A stretch of DNA of 64,000 nt, taken from positions 64,830,152 to 64,894,151 of the forward strand of contig NC_083597.1 in assembly GCF_020882245.1 (NCBI RefSeq), in the 5' to 3' direction. Source of the stretch: Rhopalosiphum padi (lineage: Eukaryota > Arthropoda > Insecta > Hemiptera > Aphididae). Of the stretch, positions 13,919 to 27,300 are shown one piece after another; within the stretch, counting starts at the first letter, position 1, and each line of letters starts with the position of its first letter. The position numbers were made by a program, and so were the translations under genes. Under the pieces are notes generated by a model. That model was not told the origin of the DNA. It was given only the letters and a program-made list of their open reading frames with translations, and did no database searches.

Positions 13919-16771
13919 ATGACATGATAAGAGGAAATATCTATAGATATTACTCTACAAATAATAAAATAAAAATTAATTGCCTATAATATGTAGATAT
14001 TTAAATCTAGTATTTGCTCAAGTATTGTTATTTTTAAAAAAATTCTTAATATATGAATAATTAGATCAAAAAAGTATCATTTTTTAACTTAATTAATTTA
14101 ATGGAATTAATTTTTATAAATTCATAGGGGCTCCACTCCAAGACCATATAGGTTAATAGGTATCTATCTAATATCTATAATATCTATTTACAATGGTCTA
14201 AAGACTTGTAACGGTTGCATCACTTATTACCTCGGCTCGATAATCTCCAATAACTTTTTTTAGCACAATTGCACTATACTTAAAACAGTTAAAACCAAAT
14301 ATAAAGCGATTATGAGCACTGATCTTCATATATTTTGTCTTTTTACAATCATATTAATATTATGTGTCTGATCATTGACACTGTCGCGGTCGTTATTATA
14401 CCGATCGTATAGGCACTATACACGATAATTGATTCGTTAGCAGTATTATTTACTTATTTAATTCGTTGGTAAATTATTTTTGTTATTGTTACTGTACTTT
14501 TACGATGTCGAATAAAACACAAAATTACAATTAGGAAAATAAAATAATCTAACGCGTAGTCTTAGACCGCCGTATAATGTATTAAGTAAGGTACGTCTGA
14601 ATATATAGTGTATACACACACTACACTACTACAACACTGCAGTACACACATATCCATGATATTCTTAAATTATATAAATACCTATATATATATAGGTACT
14701 TCGATGTAATAGTGATTTCGTCGTCGTTTACGGGTCATGGCGGAGGTCGTGGGATTAAAAACCGTAAAAACAAAATTGTAGTTACACACATACATACCTA
14801 TATAGTATCTACATATGCATATAATATATACAGACATACAGTACACACATTATACACATATTTTATATTTTATTCGTTTGTAATATTGTTATTATAGTTA
14901 TTCGACCGGAGACGACGTTTAGAAGAACATAGTATATATACCTATATAAGCGTGATAATATAACCTTTAAAGAGTGTACGAGAAAAATAAAATCGAGAAG
15001 AGGAACATTAAAATCACACGCATTATTGTGTAATAATAAACGATGCGTCGATGCCATGATGTCTCGTCGCTATATTACGCCTATGGGCTATGGCATGGCC
15101 TATAATAATTACATCAACACTATAATATAGTATATAATATATTATATTTATATATTGATACATTATATTATATGTAGAACTATGTATATGACCGTGGACC
15201 GTGTGAACGTCACACAATTTCGGTACTTATATTAGTATATTACAATTGACTATAAATACTAACCAACAACTTTTTTGCAGTATTTTTCAATATAATGCTA
15301 TCACATAATTGATTGTAGTTTAGTGTTAGGATAGTGTGTGTTATTTATACGCCTTTACGGAGATTTATTATATTGTTTTAAAACTCACCAATAATTAAAA
15401 AATATTAATTTATAATTTATATGATACAATGATTATTATTGATATTGTTATTTAAAATTAATTCAAAGTTCAACTGTGATGGATAAATTATAGTGGATAT
15501 ACCTGAATACCTGAAAATAATCGTAACTATATATTGATCACACTACAGCGTAATAATGAACGCTAATAACTGTAGCATTGATTAAATACAAATTCATAAA
15601 AAAAAAATACAATATAAATCATGATATATAATTAATTACTACAGTAAGTAATAAAAGGACTTTTTTAATTGAAATTAATAAAATAATTAAAATATAACTA
15701 ATACATTCTTAAATTGACATCTATTAATACGCGTATAATAGTGGCGTAATTCGTGTATTTAAAAAGTAGGTGTTCGACGTATTGGCTAATCGTTTTAATT
15801 AATCAAATATGAAAAATGAAATTGATAATTTAAAATTCGAAATAATATCTACTGGCTGGTATATGTGGTATATAAGTGTATAACTATACTACATAAAATT
15901 AAAACACAACGATCTTCATACATACATGCATATACATTAACCGTGAGTCGTGACTTATAAATTAGTATTGTGTATTTTCAAATGATGCAAGAAGATCAAT
16001 TATAGAGGGAAAAAAAAATAAGACGATAAAACTTTCGTCCACTAACTCTACGGTGCTGATGCTCTATGCGTATTTACATCTGTGCACTTCTGACTTCACT
16101 GCCACCTGAAATTACGGCGTCGCCGTTTCAACGTCGCGATGGGAAATCATCGGGAGTATGTATAATATGTAATTATCGACTGTTAACCTATTATTATATT
16201 TTTAATTGAAATAAAATTTTAAAGCTAATTTAAAGCTATTTTCATTTCGTTGTTTATGTTTACGTAAAATACAAATCACAAACTATATTTAAACTAATTA
16301 TGGTAAGCAGTTTAGCTGCCGTCTATACGTATACATGTATTATATAGTACTTAAAAATTATTATTACAAATATATTATATATTACTCAATATTAGACATA
16401 CAAAATTATAGCTACGCCACTATCTAGTATGCTCAGATTAATGAATATAAACATTTTTATAAAAATATTTTATATTCTTTTAAATGTTTTCAAGGATTAA
16501 AATTAAAAGTATACTAGACTATGCTGTTTATAAACCCAAAATTGATATACTGTATATCGCTCGTGAAATTTGATCACCATTCACCATAGAATTTAAATGA
16601 ATGACGTCTGACATTATATAGTCACTAACGACAAACCACTTGCTGAGTTCGAGAATCGAACAGATTACATACATTTTTATTGATTATAAAGTGGAAGTTT
16701 TGATGGGGAATAAAATAAAAATAATTAAACGGGGAAATGTTATTTTACACATCAAGAATTTTTACATTTTA
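13919..16771. other. Intergenic DNA, no gene recognised
   Basis: AT-rich with scattered TA-rich microsatellites around 14.6-15.2 kb. Short GC-richer patches at 14700-14765 and 16030-16150 were read on both strands; neither gives a recognisable peptide or a clear exon. Confidence 0.4.
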
Positions 16772-17010
16772 TAGCTGACCCGGCGGACGTTGTGAGAGAG
16801 TATTATTATCATCAGTACTCTATATGTATGCTAAACTTCAGCAAATACACGCATATGGTGACGAATTCATATTAAAGTCCCATTAAAAAAAAGTTTTAAG
16901 TTTTTCTCAAATTTTTCAATTTTCCAAACAATTTTTTTAATTTTTATTTTCATAAAAACCTTATTCAGACTACTCATATTACGAACATTATTTTTTTTTT
17001 AAAAGACTAA
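16772..17010 (-). mobile_element. Helitron 3' end, reverse orientation
   Basis: Read on the minus strand, the element ends in GCCGGGTCAGCTAT, close to the GCCGGGTCAGCTAGT end of the Helitron at 61.7 kb. The adjoining sequence is the T-rich 'ttttcataaaaacc' body commonly seen in insect Helitrons. Its 5' end was not located, so the right border is approximate. Confidence 0.55.
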
Positions 17011-17140
17011 AGAGCTCAATCCAACCACCTATTCGTCTTTAAATTATATATTTTCAAATGAAAATAATTTTATTTATTTATAATATATATAATATTAACT
17101 AATATAAATATAAAAAATAAAAATAAATATAATAATATTT

Positions 17141-17611
17141 GGCCGGTTGCACAAAAATCATCCATATTTATTTTATTGATACGATAATTCATTGGCTCCA
17201 TATAAGTTTTATCGGTTTAATAAAATATTTTATCGATGGATAAATATTAAAAATCATTGCACAAATCATTGTTTATATTATTATATTATATTATATTATA
17301 TGTATTATATTTGTGAATATAAAATTATTTGCAAATTTACATTTTATTCGAAAATAATAAAAAAACAAATATCTCATTAGATATCTCATTATTATGTTGA
17401 TAAACTTTTATTAATTTTATTTTATTGAACCAATACAACTTATTGGAACAAAATCGGGCCTATAAATTAATGAATCAATAGTGACTAACGGTTGATAACT
17501 TATTGCGGATTCAATAAGGTATTATGGCTTTGTACAACGTATTTTAATTTTACCGATTCTAATATTCTATAACTCAATTTATTGGACCAATATAGTTTTG
17601 TGCAACCGACC
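17141..17611. mobile_element. Non-autonomous TIR element, about 470 bp
   Basis: The left end GGCCGGTTGCACAAAA and the right end TTTTGTGCAACCGACC form a 16-bp inverted repeat with one mismatch. The interior is AT-rich, repeats the 'gcacaa' motif and has no long frame. A target duplication is not clear; GG-starting ends suggest the PIF/Harbinger group, but that is a guess. Confidence 0.7.
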
Positions 17612-19359
17612 CATAGATTTATATTTAAGCATGAGGCCATACACTAAAATAAAACTGTTACCTAACTTTATACATTATATATATTAATTAAGATTTAAGG
17701 TATATACTATATATATATTAGTTCATGCACAAGGCATACAATTTTTCCACCATATTTTTGAATAGGGTCAGAGATATTACAAAAATAAAAATAAAACAAA
17801 TAACTTCCTATATATTATCCGCATGGGGTTCGTGAGTCAAGTAGGTTAGGCATCAAAGACGCACCTTGATGATGATGAAGTTCGTCGGAGCCTGATCTCA
17901 GAAGACGGAATATCACAATGCTATTTTTAGTACACTAAAAATTAGAGAGAATAGAGATTAAATAAAAGTTAAGCTCCAAAAAAAAAATAATAATAATAAT
18001 AATAGTTATATTACTATATAGATTAACGTTGAGGCTATAAAATATTATACAGATATTATATTATAAATATGAGTATAATTAGTATAAAATGTATTACGCA
18101 CGTGTTGCATATTCGTTTAAAAGAATAATTATACATTTTTATTTTTAATTAAAATAATTTTACTTTTTAAAGTTAAACCGTAAATTGATGTTTTTTTTTG
18201 TAATAAATTGGTTATTGTATATGAATTTATGAACACCTATCTTCGTCAGAAAAGTATTAAAACTGCAGTTATAATTAGGCCTTCTGAAAACACAAGATAA
18301 CGACATTTGTACAAACAACCAACATACTACATTTTACTCGAACAAAATGTTGAACATTAGCAAAAAGGCCATTAGCCACCAATAATAATTACCACTTGGC
18401 AGTCAGCACTCACTAGTCACTCACTAACTATACTGATACTAGTAATAATTATTATTATTATAGGTATGTAGTTGGTATTTGAAATAAATAAATAATATTT
18501 AATGAATGATGATTTTTTTTGCGTATTTATTACAAAATATGTTTTTCTTAAATATTTTAATAGGTCAAATATGAATGACACAAAACTACATAACTATCCT
18601 TTGCCATATGCCCATTTCCCATATTTATAACTCTATGTACTATACACATTTTTATTTTTTATTTTTATGATAAGTCTTAAATTAAAAAATATGCAAAGAT
18701 TAATGTTCCTTTTTAACAGTTTTTAATTTCATTTTAGACGATTTTATGCTATAATTTATAATATATTTTGTATAATTTTTTTTTTATTGTAATTATAGTG
18801 ACTGATTAACTGTTAATTATAATATTATATGAAAGCATTTAAAACTTAAATAACAACATTAAGTCAAATGGCTTTCAAATTTCAATGTTTAAAATGGCTT
18901 ACTGCATAATTTATCAATTATTATAAATATATTTAAAGTAATACCGTTATCGATTAATTATATTAATTATAGGCAATTATATTTATATCAGTCACTAACA
19001 ACTAGTAAATATAAAGATAAAACATGATAAAACCATTCACTTTTGTTAAATTTGATTCTATTTAAAATGTTTTAAATGCTTTGTAAGAAGTATTTTTAAG
19101 AAAATTATTTTTATATTATTTAATATCAAACGTTTAGTCCGTTTAGTTTAGATCAACATCGAATACTGACGAGTATTAATGTAACTAGTAAAGCAATGCA
19201 ATACGTATAATATGATGGACTGTGCGTTATAGCTGTGAATACTAAATTATCCAACCGTTTCAAGACAACTGCAATGGTAAGATATCGCTCCAAAACTATA
19301 TTTCTTTCTTAGTTTTTACCAAATCAATTTAATGAATCATCAATATAATATAATATAAG

Positions 19360-19650
19360 TGGGCCCACAACGATTATCAAACAATAGTGGTCCCTGGCGA
19401 ATAATAGGTTTTTTTTTATTAAATCAGAAATATTTGAGTATAATAATAATAGTATATTTCGTATATAAAAGGAAACATGTACAAATAAAATTTTTATTTT
19501 TGTATTTAAAAAAGTAAGAAATAAACTTATAAATATAATTTTTTTTGTCTGAAATATTTTTATTTGTGGGTCACCAATAATTTGATTATGGCTATGGGCC
19601 CCTAAAATTTTTTGGCCCCGGGCCCAAAATTTTCTCAATCCGGGCTTGCA
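19360..19650. mobile_element. Possible transposon relic with GGGCCC-rich ends
   Basis: Begins with 'gtgggcccacaacgatta' and ends with 'ggccccgggcccaaaat' and 'aatccgggcttgca', a style of end seen in hAT-like relics. Inverted repeats are not exact and no duplication was found. Confidence 0.35.
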
Positions 19651-20719
19651 TCAATACATTTAGAATATTAGGTACTTACTATTACTTTAAATTAATTTAA
19701 GACGATAGATTTATTAATAATAATTACAAAAAAAAGATAATACTAATAAACAATAACAAACACCGATGTACAATAAAATATTCATTCAGTAATTCAAACT
19801 TAAAATTTTTTAGTAATTATACTATTATTATAGAGGTTCGTTTAAAGTTAATTATGTATAATTGTATTAATTTGTTTATAACGTACTTTTTTGATTCTTT
19901 AATCCTTATTGAATTTGACAATGTGAGTAAAGAGTAATAGAAATTATATTGCATTATACATTTATTTGATTATTTCTGTATCTTATTGCAGACTGCAGTA
20001 GTAATGCAATTCGCCAATGTAACATAAAATGTATTATTTATATAATATTTATAAAACAATAATGGCTAAATAATGATCGAGTGATAATAAAGATAGAGTT
20101 ATAGCGAATAATGAACGCGTATACTCCTTTCTAAATGAGATAATCTTTGTGTTTAATGATGAGTGATAGGATACTTGTTAGATTAGGTTAACTTCAAATT
20201 CTAAATTTACGATTTGGGAAAGCTGTTGAAATCAGTTGTTATTTTTTTATCCAATACGGATAAGCGACTGCCGCTGGTTAATTGATATTTATGTATGTGC
20301 TATTCAAATTGAAAAAAATAACATGATATCATTGAAAGTTTAAGGCGTTTAAGCTGCAGGTTAAAGGAATCGTTTATACTTTCAATCACATTGTGCGTAT
20401 AGAAAATGTATTACTCATTATACTGTATACTTTAAATTTGATTGTAGTAGCGTATAGCATATTCATACTTCGTGTTTAGTTTAAGATAAGAAATAATTAC
20501 ACTACGACCGTAATTTATTTTATATTTTGGCGATACCTACTGGTTACGTATGGAACACTTTTTTTTTACATTATACGTCGCATAATAAACGAAATTTCCA
20601 AAATCAACTTGTTCCATTTTACCCGCGCCACCGCTCCATATTATAATAAACATATTTATTAATAATTACTAATTAATACATGTTATTATACGTCATTATT
20701 AATTGTAATATTTTATATA

Positions 20720-21316
20720 TTATACTTTGGCGAACATTATACCGCAGTACCGGCGGTATCGACCCAAACACGCACAAGGAGTACGGGACACAGCTGTTTC
20801 GCAAGCAGTAGCCACCCTTCACAGCGGTTATAGCACTATATTTTTCCACGACCATGTGTTCTGGCGGGGCGCTTGCAGTGCTTGCACTGATCCGTCTATC
20901 GTCGTTGTCGTCCCCGCCGCCGCCGTCTGCGCGAAACACGATTTTACGGTCGTTACGGCGATTGCTGTAGCTCACAGCTGTCTCGCCTGTATGTAGTTGT
21001 AAGCGCCCGTTCGTCGCGGAAACGTTCGTGAGGTATACCGATATACCATATTATACCGAGCTGTTACGCTGTAATAATAAATAATTAATAATAATATTAC
21101 CGTTTTATTACTGTTATAAATATATATATATATATATAATATAAATAATAGTGACGGCTCGTACTCATTACCAATCGTGATTTCGGCAAAAGATCTATAA
21201 GATAATATTATTTTTGACATGCGACACGACCGAGACTATTATTATACAACAGTGTTGCTTCCGCGGCTCTTGTTTTGCCGGGTACGATGACGACAACGAC
21301 GAATATAACGTGAGTA
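20720..21316 (+). promoter_or_regulatory. GC-rich promoter-like island with a possible non-coding first exon
   Basis: A CpG-rich stretch (20740-21020) is followed by a GC-richer block at 21220-21310 that ends in a strong splice donor, GTGAGT, at 21311. A short reading frame starts at 21288 (ATGACGACAACGACG) and leaves phase 2 at the donor. That phase does not continue the RGS reading frame, so if it is spliced to that gene it would be an alternative untranslated exon using the Met at 31644. Which gene it serves cannot be decided here. Open frames on both strands in this block look like chance products of GC richness. Confidence 0.35.
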
Positions 21317-21950
21317 TGTGGTTGAATTTATATTTTATAATAAATATAACGTTATGTGACTAAAATACTAAATGACTATAAGTACATACTCTACCTGTAG
21401 TATATCATTGATGTTCGATCATACATTTGTTATGCTACAGCCGTATTGTTTGTATTATTGTGCTGATAGTATATAATATAGGCGATGAGTTCGTTAGGGG
21501 TGGCGTGATAATTTAATGCTGTAATCAAGTGATTTTTTAAGAACTTGTTCATATTTGTCATGTTATCCAAAAAACTCACCCCCCCGTCACTGCCATAGAA
21601 CATTATTTCTACTGCCGATGATCACAATAATATGATGATAGATATCAGTATTTCTATTGTTTCTAATCATAATCCGTGGTGTGTCTTGGTCAAAATATTA
21701 ACGGAATCAGACCTATTTATCTAATACATATTATATTACCTGCATAGTGTGAGAAAGCGCCTCCACTGGACCTGGAGCTGGAGGCATATGAATCGTTATT
21801 GCCTGCATGGTGGATATATACTATATACCTTGGTTATTGTTATTATTTTGCGTACTCTGTATAACTATACTTGATAGTTGATACTGTATACACATGATAA
21901 CAAAAATATTCCTGAATGGTTATCAATGTTAAACGATTATATTATTTATA

Positions 21951-22071
21951 AGGGAGCTAGTAGCTACAGTGGTTTACCGTCATGGCGTACTATAAACCCT
22001 AAAGATTCCGTACAAATACATGTACGTCCGGGTTCGATTCAACCAAGGTTAAAATGCAATTCAATTTTTTT
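21951..22071 (+). repeat. Possible tRNA-derived SINE
   Basis: Contains an A-box-like TAGCTACAGTGG at 21961-21972 and a perfect B-box core GGTTCGATTC at 22031-22040, followed by a T-rich stretch at 22064-22075. The boxes are about 70 bases apart, wider than in a standard tRNA, and I could not fold a cloverleaf, so a SINE or tRNA relic is likelier than a working tRNA. Confidence 0.4.
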
Positions 22072-22876
22072 TTTTATAAATATAACGTAATGTTAAATTT
22101 AATTTGTAAATTATTATAAATTGATATTTTATTCAAATGAACTTTATTTAATTTATATTTACTTAATTTTACTGTTAAAAATCAACGATTTTAAAAGAAT
22201 TAACCGGAAAATTAACTGACACAACAGTCATTACTATACATTCCTAGATATTATGTTATTGGTGGAAATACAATTATTTTTACAAAAAAAAAAATAAAAA
22301 ATATTTAAAAAATCATTTTAATGAAGTATAAATTTAATAATCATTTTTACGGTTTAAAATACATAAGAATGATCAGAGACTGGACATACAAATAATGTAT
22401 TATATAACAGATATAATAATAATAATTTGAACGCAAAAATCGAAAATACAATCTTTGAGAAGATTTATTTTCTTTAGGTACTATTTTTGTTCAAGTATAA
22501 TACAAACAAGAAAATTATATTTAAACATAAATAATATAACACATGAAAATAATTGGTTTTAAAATATTGGCAAGATCACAAGACAAGTATTACATTAAAA
22601 CAAAACTTATTTCCAAATCCAATAACTCTTCTGACTTTTGTCCTATTAATATCTTACTGCACTTGTCATTTATTGTGTAATAATATATAGTTAGTTATAT
22701 TATTGTTTTCTTTTTTTTTAATAGAAAATTTACAAATTTATACTAAAATAATATAGATAGTAAATTGAAAATAAATTGAACAGATAAAGGCGGTTATTAG
22801 TATTGCTACATAACTAGGGTTTCTTTTATCATTACTTATTAAGAGGTTCCTGTACCTAAAAAATATTGGGTATAAT

Positions 22877-23039
22877 CAGGCGTGGATTCAGACAATTTTA
22901 ACAGAACTTAAAAATAACATTAATTTTTACATTTATTGTAATTTATAATATAAATTTATTTTGTTGGTGGCTTAGACGACACTACGACAGGGGGTGCCCG
23001 AGCACCCATAGCCCCCCTGAATCCCTGAATCTGCGCCTG
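22877..23039. mobile_element. hAT-like MITE, 163 bp, with perfect 8-bp target duplication
   Basis: The ends CAGGCGTGGATTCAG and CTGAATCTGCGCCTG form a 15-bp inverted repeat with two mismatches. ggtataat flanks both sides exactly (22869-22876 and 23040-23047). A (TG)n microsatellite follows at about 23066-23091. Confidence 0.9.
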
Positions 23040-24301
23040 GGTATAATTATCTTTTGATTGGTATGTGTATGTGTGTGTGTGTGTGTGTGTTTAGCATACA
23101 CTTTAGTATAAAGAGATTTGGCCAGTTCATTTATTAAAGTAGTTTTGGTGGAGGTTTTCGTATACTAAGGGGTGAAGGTTATTTAAGGTAGGCATCATAT
23201 ATATTGGAAGGCTTGCAAGGTTTTTTTTATTAGGCGATTTGGTAGATCTTCAAAGTTGAATACCATCATATAACCAGGCTGGGCAATTTTTGACTTGTAT
23301 ATTATGTTAAGTTTATTTGTTCGATGAGAAAGTTTGGATCTTAAAAAAGACCTTAGAACATTGAGTGGAGTTTCGTATTGACTGATTTGCGTTTTGTATT
23401 TATATGTATGATACTATATGCTCTGTGTGACCAGTACATGAAATTAATAGCTTGTCAAAAGTTAACCCAAAATATTTTATTTGATTGGCTGATTTAATAG
23501 TTAATTATTTCTCACTATATTTTATATTATTTCGTTGCCATGTATCAGTGGTTATTTCATTATAGTTATGTTGTGTAAAAATCCAACGAGGTTCGAAGAA
23601 TAATTTAGTTAAAGGTACGTTTATAGTTATTTTCTTATCACTTTAACCGATTTTACTTTTACCCGCGCTTCGACTTTTTAAATTATATAGTATATTATAG
23701 TCTTTTATATAGAGTCATCAACTAGTACACTACGAGACTCTGTTCGTCGCCAGAATTTACGACGATCACGTTAGCCGCGTCGTCGTGCGTTTTTATTTCG
23801 GCAGCGCGCTGGTTATTGTTTCGGCTCGCCTGAAACCACGAAACCAGGACACTACGAAATGATAATATATTTTATATTTTAACAACGACGTGGCATTATA
23901 TTTTAGACAGTATAGGTACCAGCTAGCTGCAGTGTTATAGCTGAAACTATACGTCTATAACGTACACGCAGTGTCGTCACTCTTCGCCGATCGTATTATA
24001 GCGTACAGATAGCTGCGCTCCCGCGGGCGTTAGTGATTCGTAACACACGAAAACTTCGAGACGTGATACTATTCGTGGCCCGACCGGCGGCTCCGAATAT
24101 AAAACGTGACCATTGCGTGCAAAGACGACGGTTTAGACGTCCGAATAGATCATTTTTTCCCCTCGTCGTCCGCTTCTTGCTATTCTTTCTACGGGAGTCG
24201 CCTAGCTATATCATCGTCGTTGTCGTCGCCGTGTACAGTATATACACGTACACAATATGATGCACCGATATAATACATTATTATGCGCACGTCTAAATAA
24301 A

Positions 24302-24381
24302 TATAAAGTAACGATTGTAACGTATTATAGCGCTCGTCATTCGGACTTCTTCTTTTGGGCATTAAATAATGTTGTGTGGCG
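24302..24381 (+). promoter_or_regulatory. Probable core promoter and first exon of the RGS gene
   Basis: A TATAAA-type box lies at 24302-24307 and a TCATTC initiator-like site at 24337-24342, about 35 bases apart as expected. About 30 bases later comes the short ATG exon ending at 24381 with a strong GTGAGT donor. The site sits in a GC-rich, CpG-containing stretch (about 23.7-24.5 kb) that stands out from the AT-rich surroundings. Linking it to the exons at 31.6 kb is inference from matching strand and phase. Confidence 0.4.
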
Positions 24382-27300
24382 GTGAGTACCTATACTATAC
24401 GACGAATACAACGCCGACACGCCGTCGCCACCGCTGCCGGTGCGTGCCGAACCGTGAAGGCAATGCCATGCTGCTATAGTAAACTTGTGCACTGTACACC
24501 CTACCTTATAGTATACAGAGTCGTACAAAACTTGCGCACGAATATAATAACATTAATGGTATATATATACGTATATAGTTATAATAGTTATATGTATACC
24601 ATGTACATTATACCTTACCTTCGCGTTCGTTCGGAAACGAAAAAAAAATGACTGAGCAAAATAGAGCAATGCGGTCGAAATTAGAGCGACGGTTTTCTGT
24701 TCGAACAATGCCTAATTATAATAATAATATACAGGCGGGTTCGAAACACACGGCACGCACTTCTGCACCGCGCACCTTATAATAATATTATTATAAGAGC
24801 GATTGTTTTAACGCGAACATATATTGGATTTCTGAGCAGTGAGGAATAATATTTACTGAATTTAGACGTAGGTATCTAAACATTTTGAAATTGAAGTTTT
24901 CCATTTTTGATTGTTGTAATCTCGTTTCATTGCCCCTTTCCTTTGGATCAAAGCTAGATTTTAAATATATTAATAATTATCATGTTTTAGCCGTTATTTT
25001 CTTGTAAAATATAAGTGCGGTAGTGCCAGTTCACCATCAATAAATAAATAAAATTGGAAATGAGTTTAGAGTTATTACCTACTTTAACATGTAAGATGTG
25101 TGTGTGTGTGACGAGTGACAACGAATAGAACTATTAAATAACTGATTTAATCTACCATTTGAACAAGTAAATATCATGATTTCTCGGTAAAAATCAAGTG
25201 TTGAGTAATATGATTTATGCATATAAACACTAAGGTACCTATGAAAAGTTATTTATTCATTAGTGACTCTTATTAAAACATACAATTTGTATTTCTTAAA
25301 ATATTAACTATCTAAAAATTATAATTTTCTACGAATAAAAAATGCAGAAGTTAATATGAAATATAACTAATCAAATTATTGAAATTCGATTCCCTTCCCC
25401 CTTATAGGGGTTATAAAGTGAAAAATGAAGATTTATGCTGGGTTTCAGTCCATTTCTATCATTTACTATAAAAATAAATAGTGACGTTAAGCTTGGGAAA
25501 TTTGTGTATTATAATTTATATTACGTTATTTATTTGTATAGGTAATATGTTGTATATATTAAACATTATATTATACAATACTTATACTAACCCGTTTAAA
25601 AAAGTAAATCAACTAAGATAATATGCTAGTGCAGGTAATTGCTGATCTGCGATGAAAGAATCATTCTGTATGTAAGGCATTATTCAGATTATATGTATAC
25701 ATATTTATACTGTAATAGTACTCGTATTATAATATAACAATAATTTTACATAGCACCTGACCCGTATACTTATACATATTCTGCCGTCTGGTTTATACCT
25801 CTGAAGCAGGTGAATCGTATTGTATACACTATAATATAATATTAATGTTTGTTTTATTCGCTCGACAATTATCGGATTTGCGCTGCAATGCCATTTGAGG
25901 AGTTCAATAAGGAATTTTGGTCGCACTGTTTGTGCTGTTCTTATATATTTACGAGATCTTCCGTCACTACGGCGATGCACTGCTGGGCGCTGGTAACTAC
26001 ATTTTAAATACAATAGTTACAACAGTCAACAATAGTCAAATCGTATAAATTAGTGTGAAAACAACAAATTATTCATCGGTGGTAATTATTGTTCATACAC
26101 TCACATAACGTCATGTCGCCGTTTGGGATTGTCATTGTTTTCGCTTTCATGATTCGGCCTAACATGATTTTCATAATTTTATCATATAGGTACAATAAAT
26201 ATAGATATATAAATTATAATATAGTCGTCGATCGTTAAACATCAGTCTCACAAAAGAAGATTTGTCTTCACGTTGTTACTTGTTTGCGCTAAACTCGGTC
26301 AAATGAAAAATTGTCTGATAGTATGTATTTAGTGCAGTACTTACTAATATAGTTACTAATACTACTTACTATGCATTTAGTTACTGTACAATGAGTTATT
26401 TATATACGACAATCACATAGTTCAACAAACCTGAAAACATTATGACTTTTTCTCCAATATGATTGCCTCTAATTGGCAATTAATTATTTTATAAATCGAA
26501 ATATCTAAGTACAAAATATGTGGTTAAATCAAATTTTTTGTATTGTATTTATGTTATAAAGTTCTTCCTAACTGAAATATTTTAATAATATTTTCAAATA
26601 TATTATTATACTGTTGTATAATATAAGTATAAAATAAAACAGAAGAGTAAATGAGTCAATATATTATTATTTACTTCCAATATATTCTCACAAACTGCTT
26701 ATAAATTTAATATTAAGCCCGATGTGTTATGAAACTTGAAAATTAGAGATCTGAGTCTGGTTTCGGTTACCTAACCAATATGCTATATGCGGTCTACCAA
26801 AAATAACATTCATGATACATTATAATTGAAACAAAAATTGTATGTTCTTCTGCTGTTATGATAAGTATCTATGTTTGCGATTTGTGGTCTTCAATAAAAA
26901 ATATATATAATACTCTCATAAATTATACTTAATATATGACGCGCTAAAACGTTATTACAATCATATTATAAATAAATTCATTAGATTTTTAGTTTATGAA
27001 TTTATATAATACTTATAATACTTATTATATATTTTTAGTTTATACCTAGTTCGATATTCGATCTAAATTGTAAATATATCAACAATAATAATCAATACTT
27101 ATGAATTATAGATTAATAGATTATGTTTATTATAGGTACTTTATACTTTTTATACTCACTATATTATATGTATGAAAAATATACTACCTAGGGAGCCTTA
27201 CCTGTTGTTCGCTTCACTCATCAACCCTCATAGGTCTTCACCTACATGACCTATGGTATATTTATATATTACTATAGTAGAGATACATACTAAAATATTT

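Noticed and set aside
19324..19638. 104-aa minus-strand frame
   Set aside because: It lies in a transposon-like block with GGGCCC-rich ends, has low complexity and matches no known domain.
20673..20996. Open frames of 100 aa (minus) and 89 aa (plus) in the GC-rich island
   Set aside because: They overlap on opposite strands, have low-complexity Gly/Asp or Val/Ala runs and no family-like blocks; best read as promoter-island artefacts.
24033..24651. Open frames of 75, 63 and 91 aa around the RGS promoter
   Set aside because: They cross the proposed TATA box, donor and CpG-rich region in conflicting frames, with no recognisable domain.
26740..26800. Stretch resembling part of a tRNA (GGTTACCTAACC region)
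   Set aside because: It lacks a B box and a closing acceptor stem; not enough to call a tRNA or SINE.
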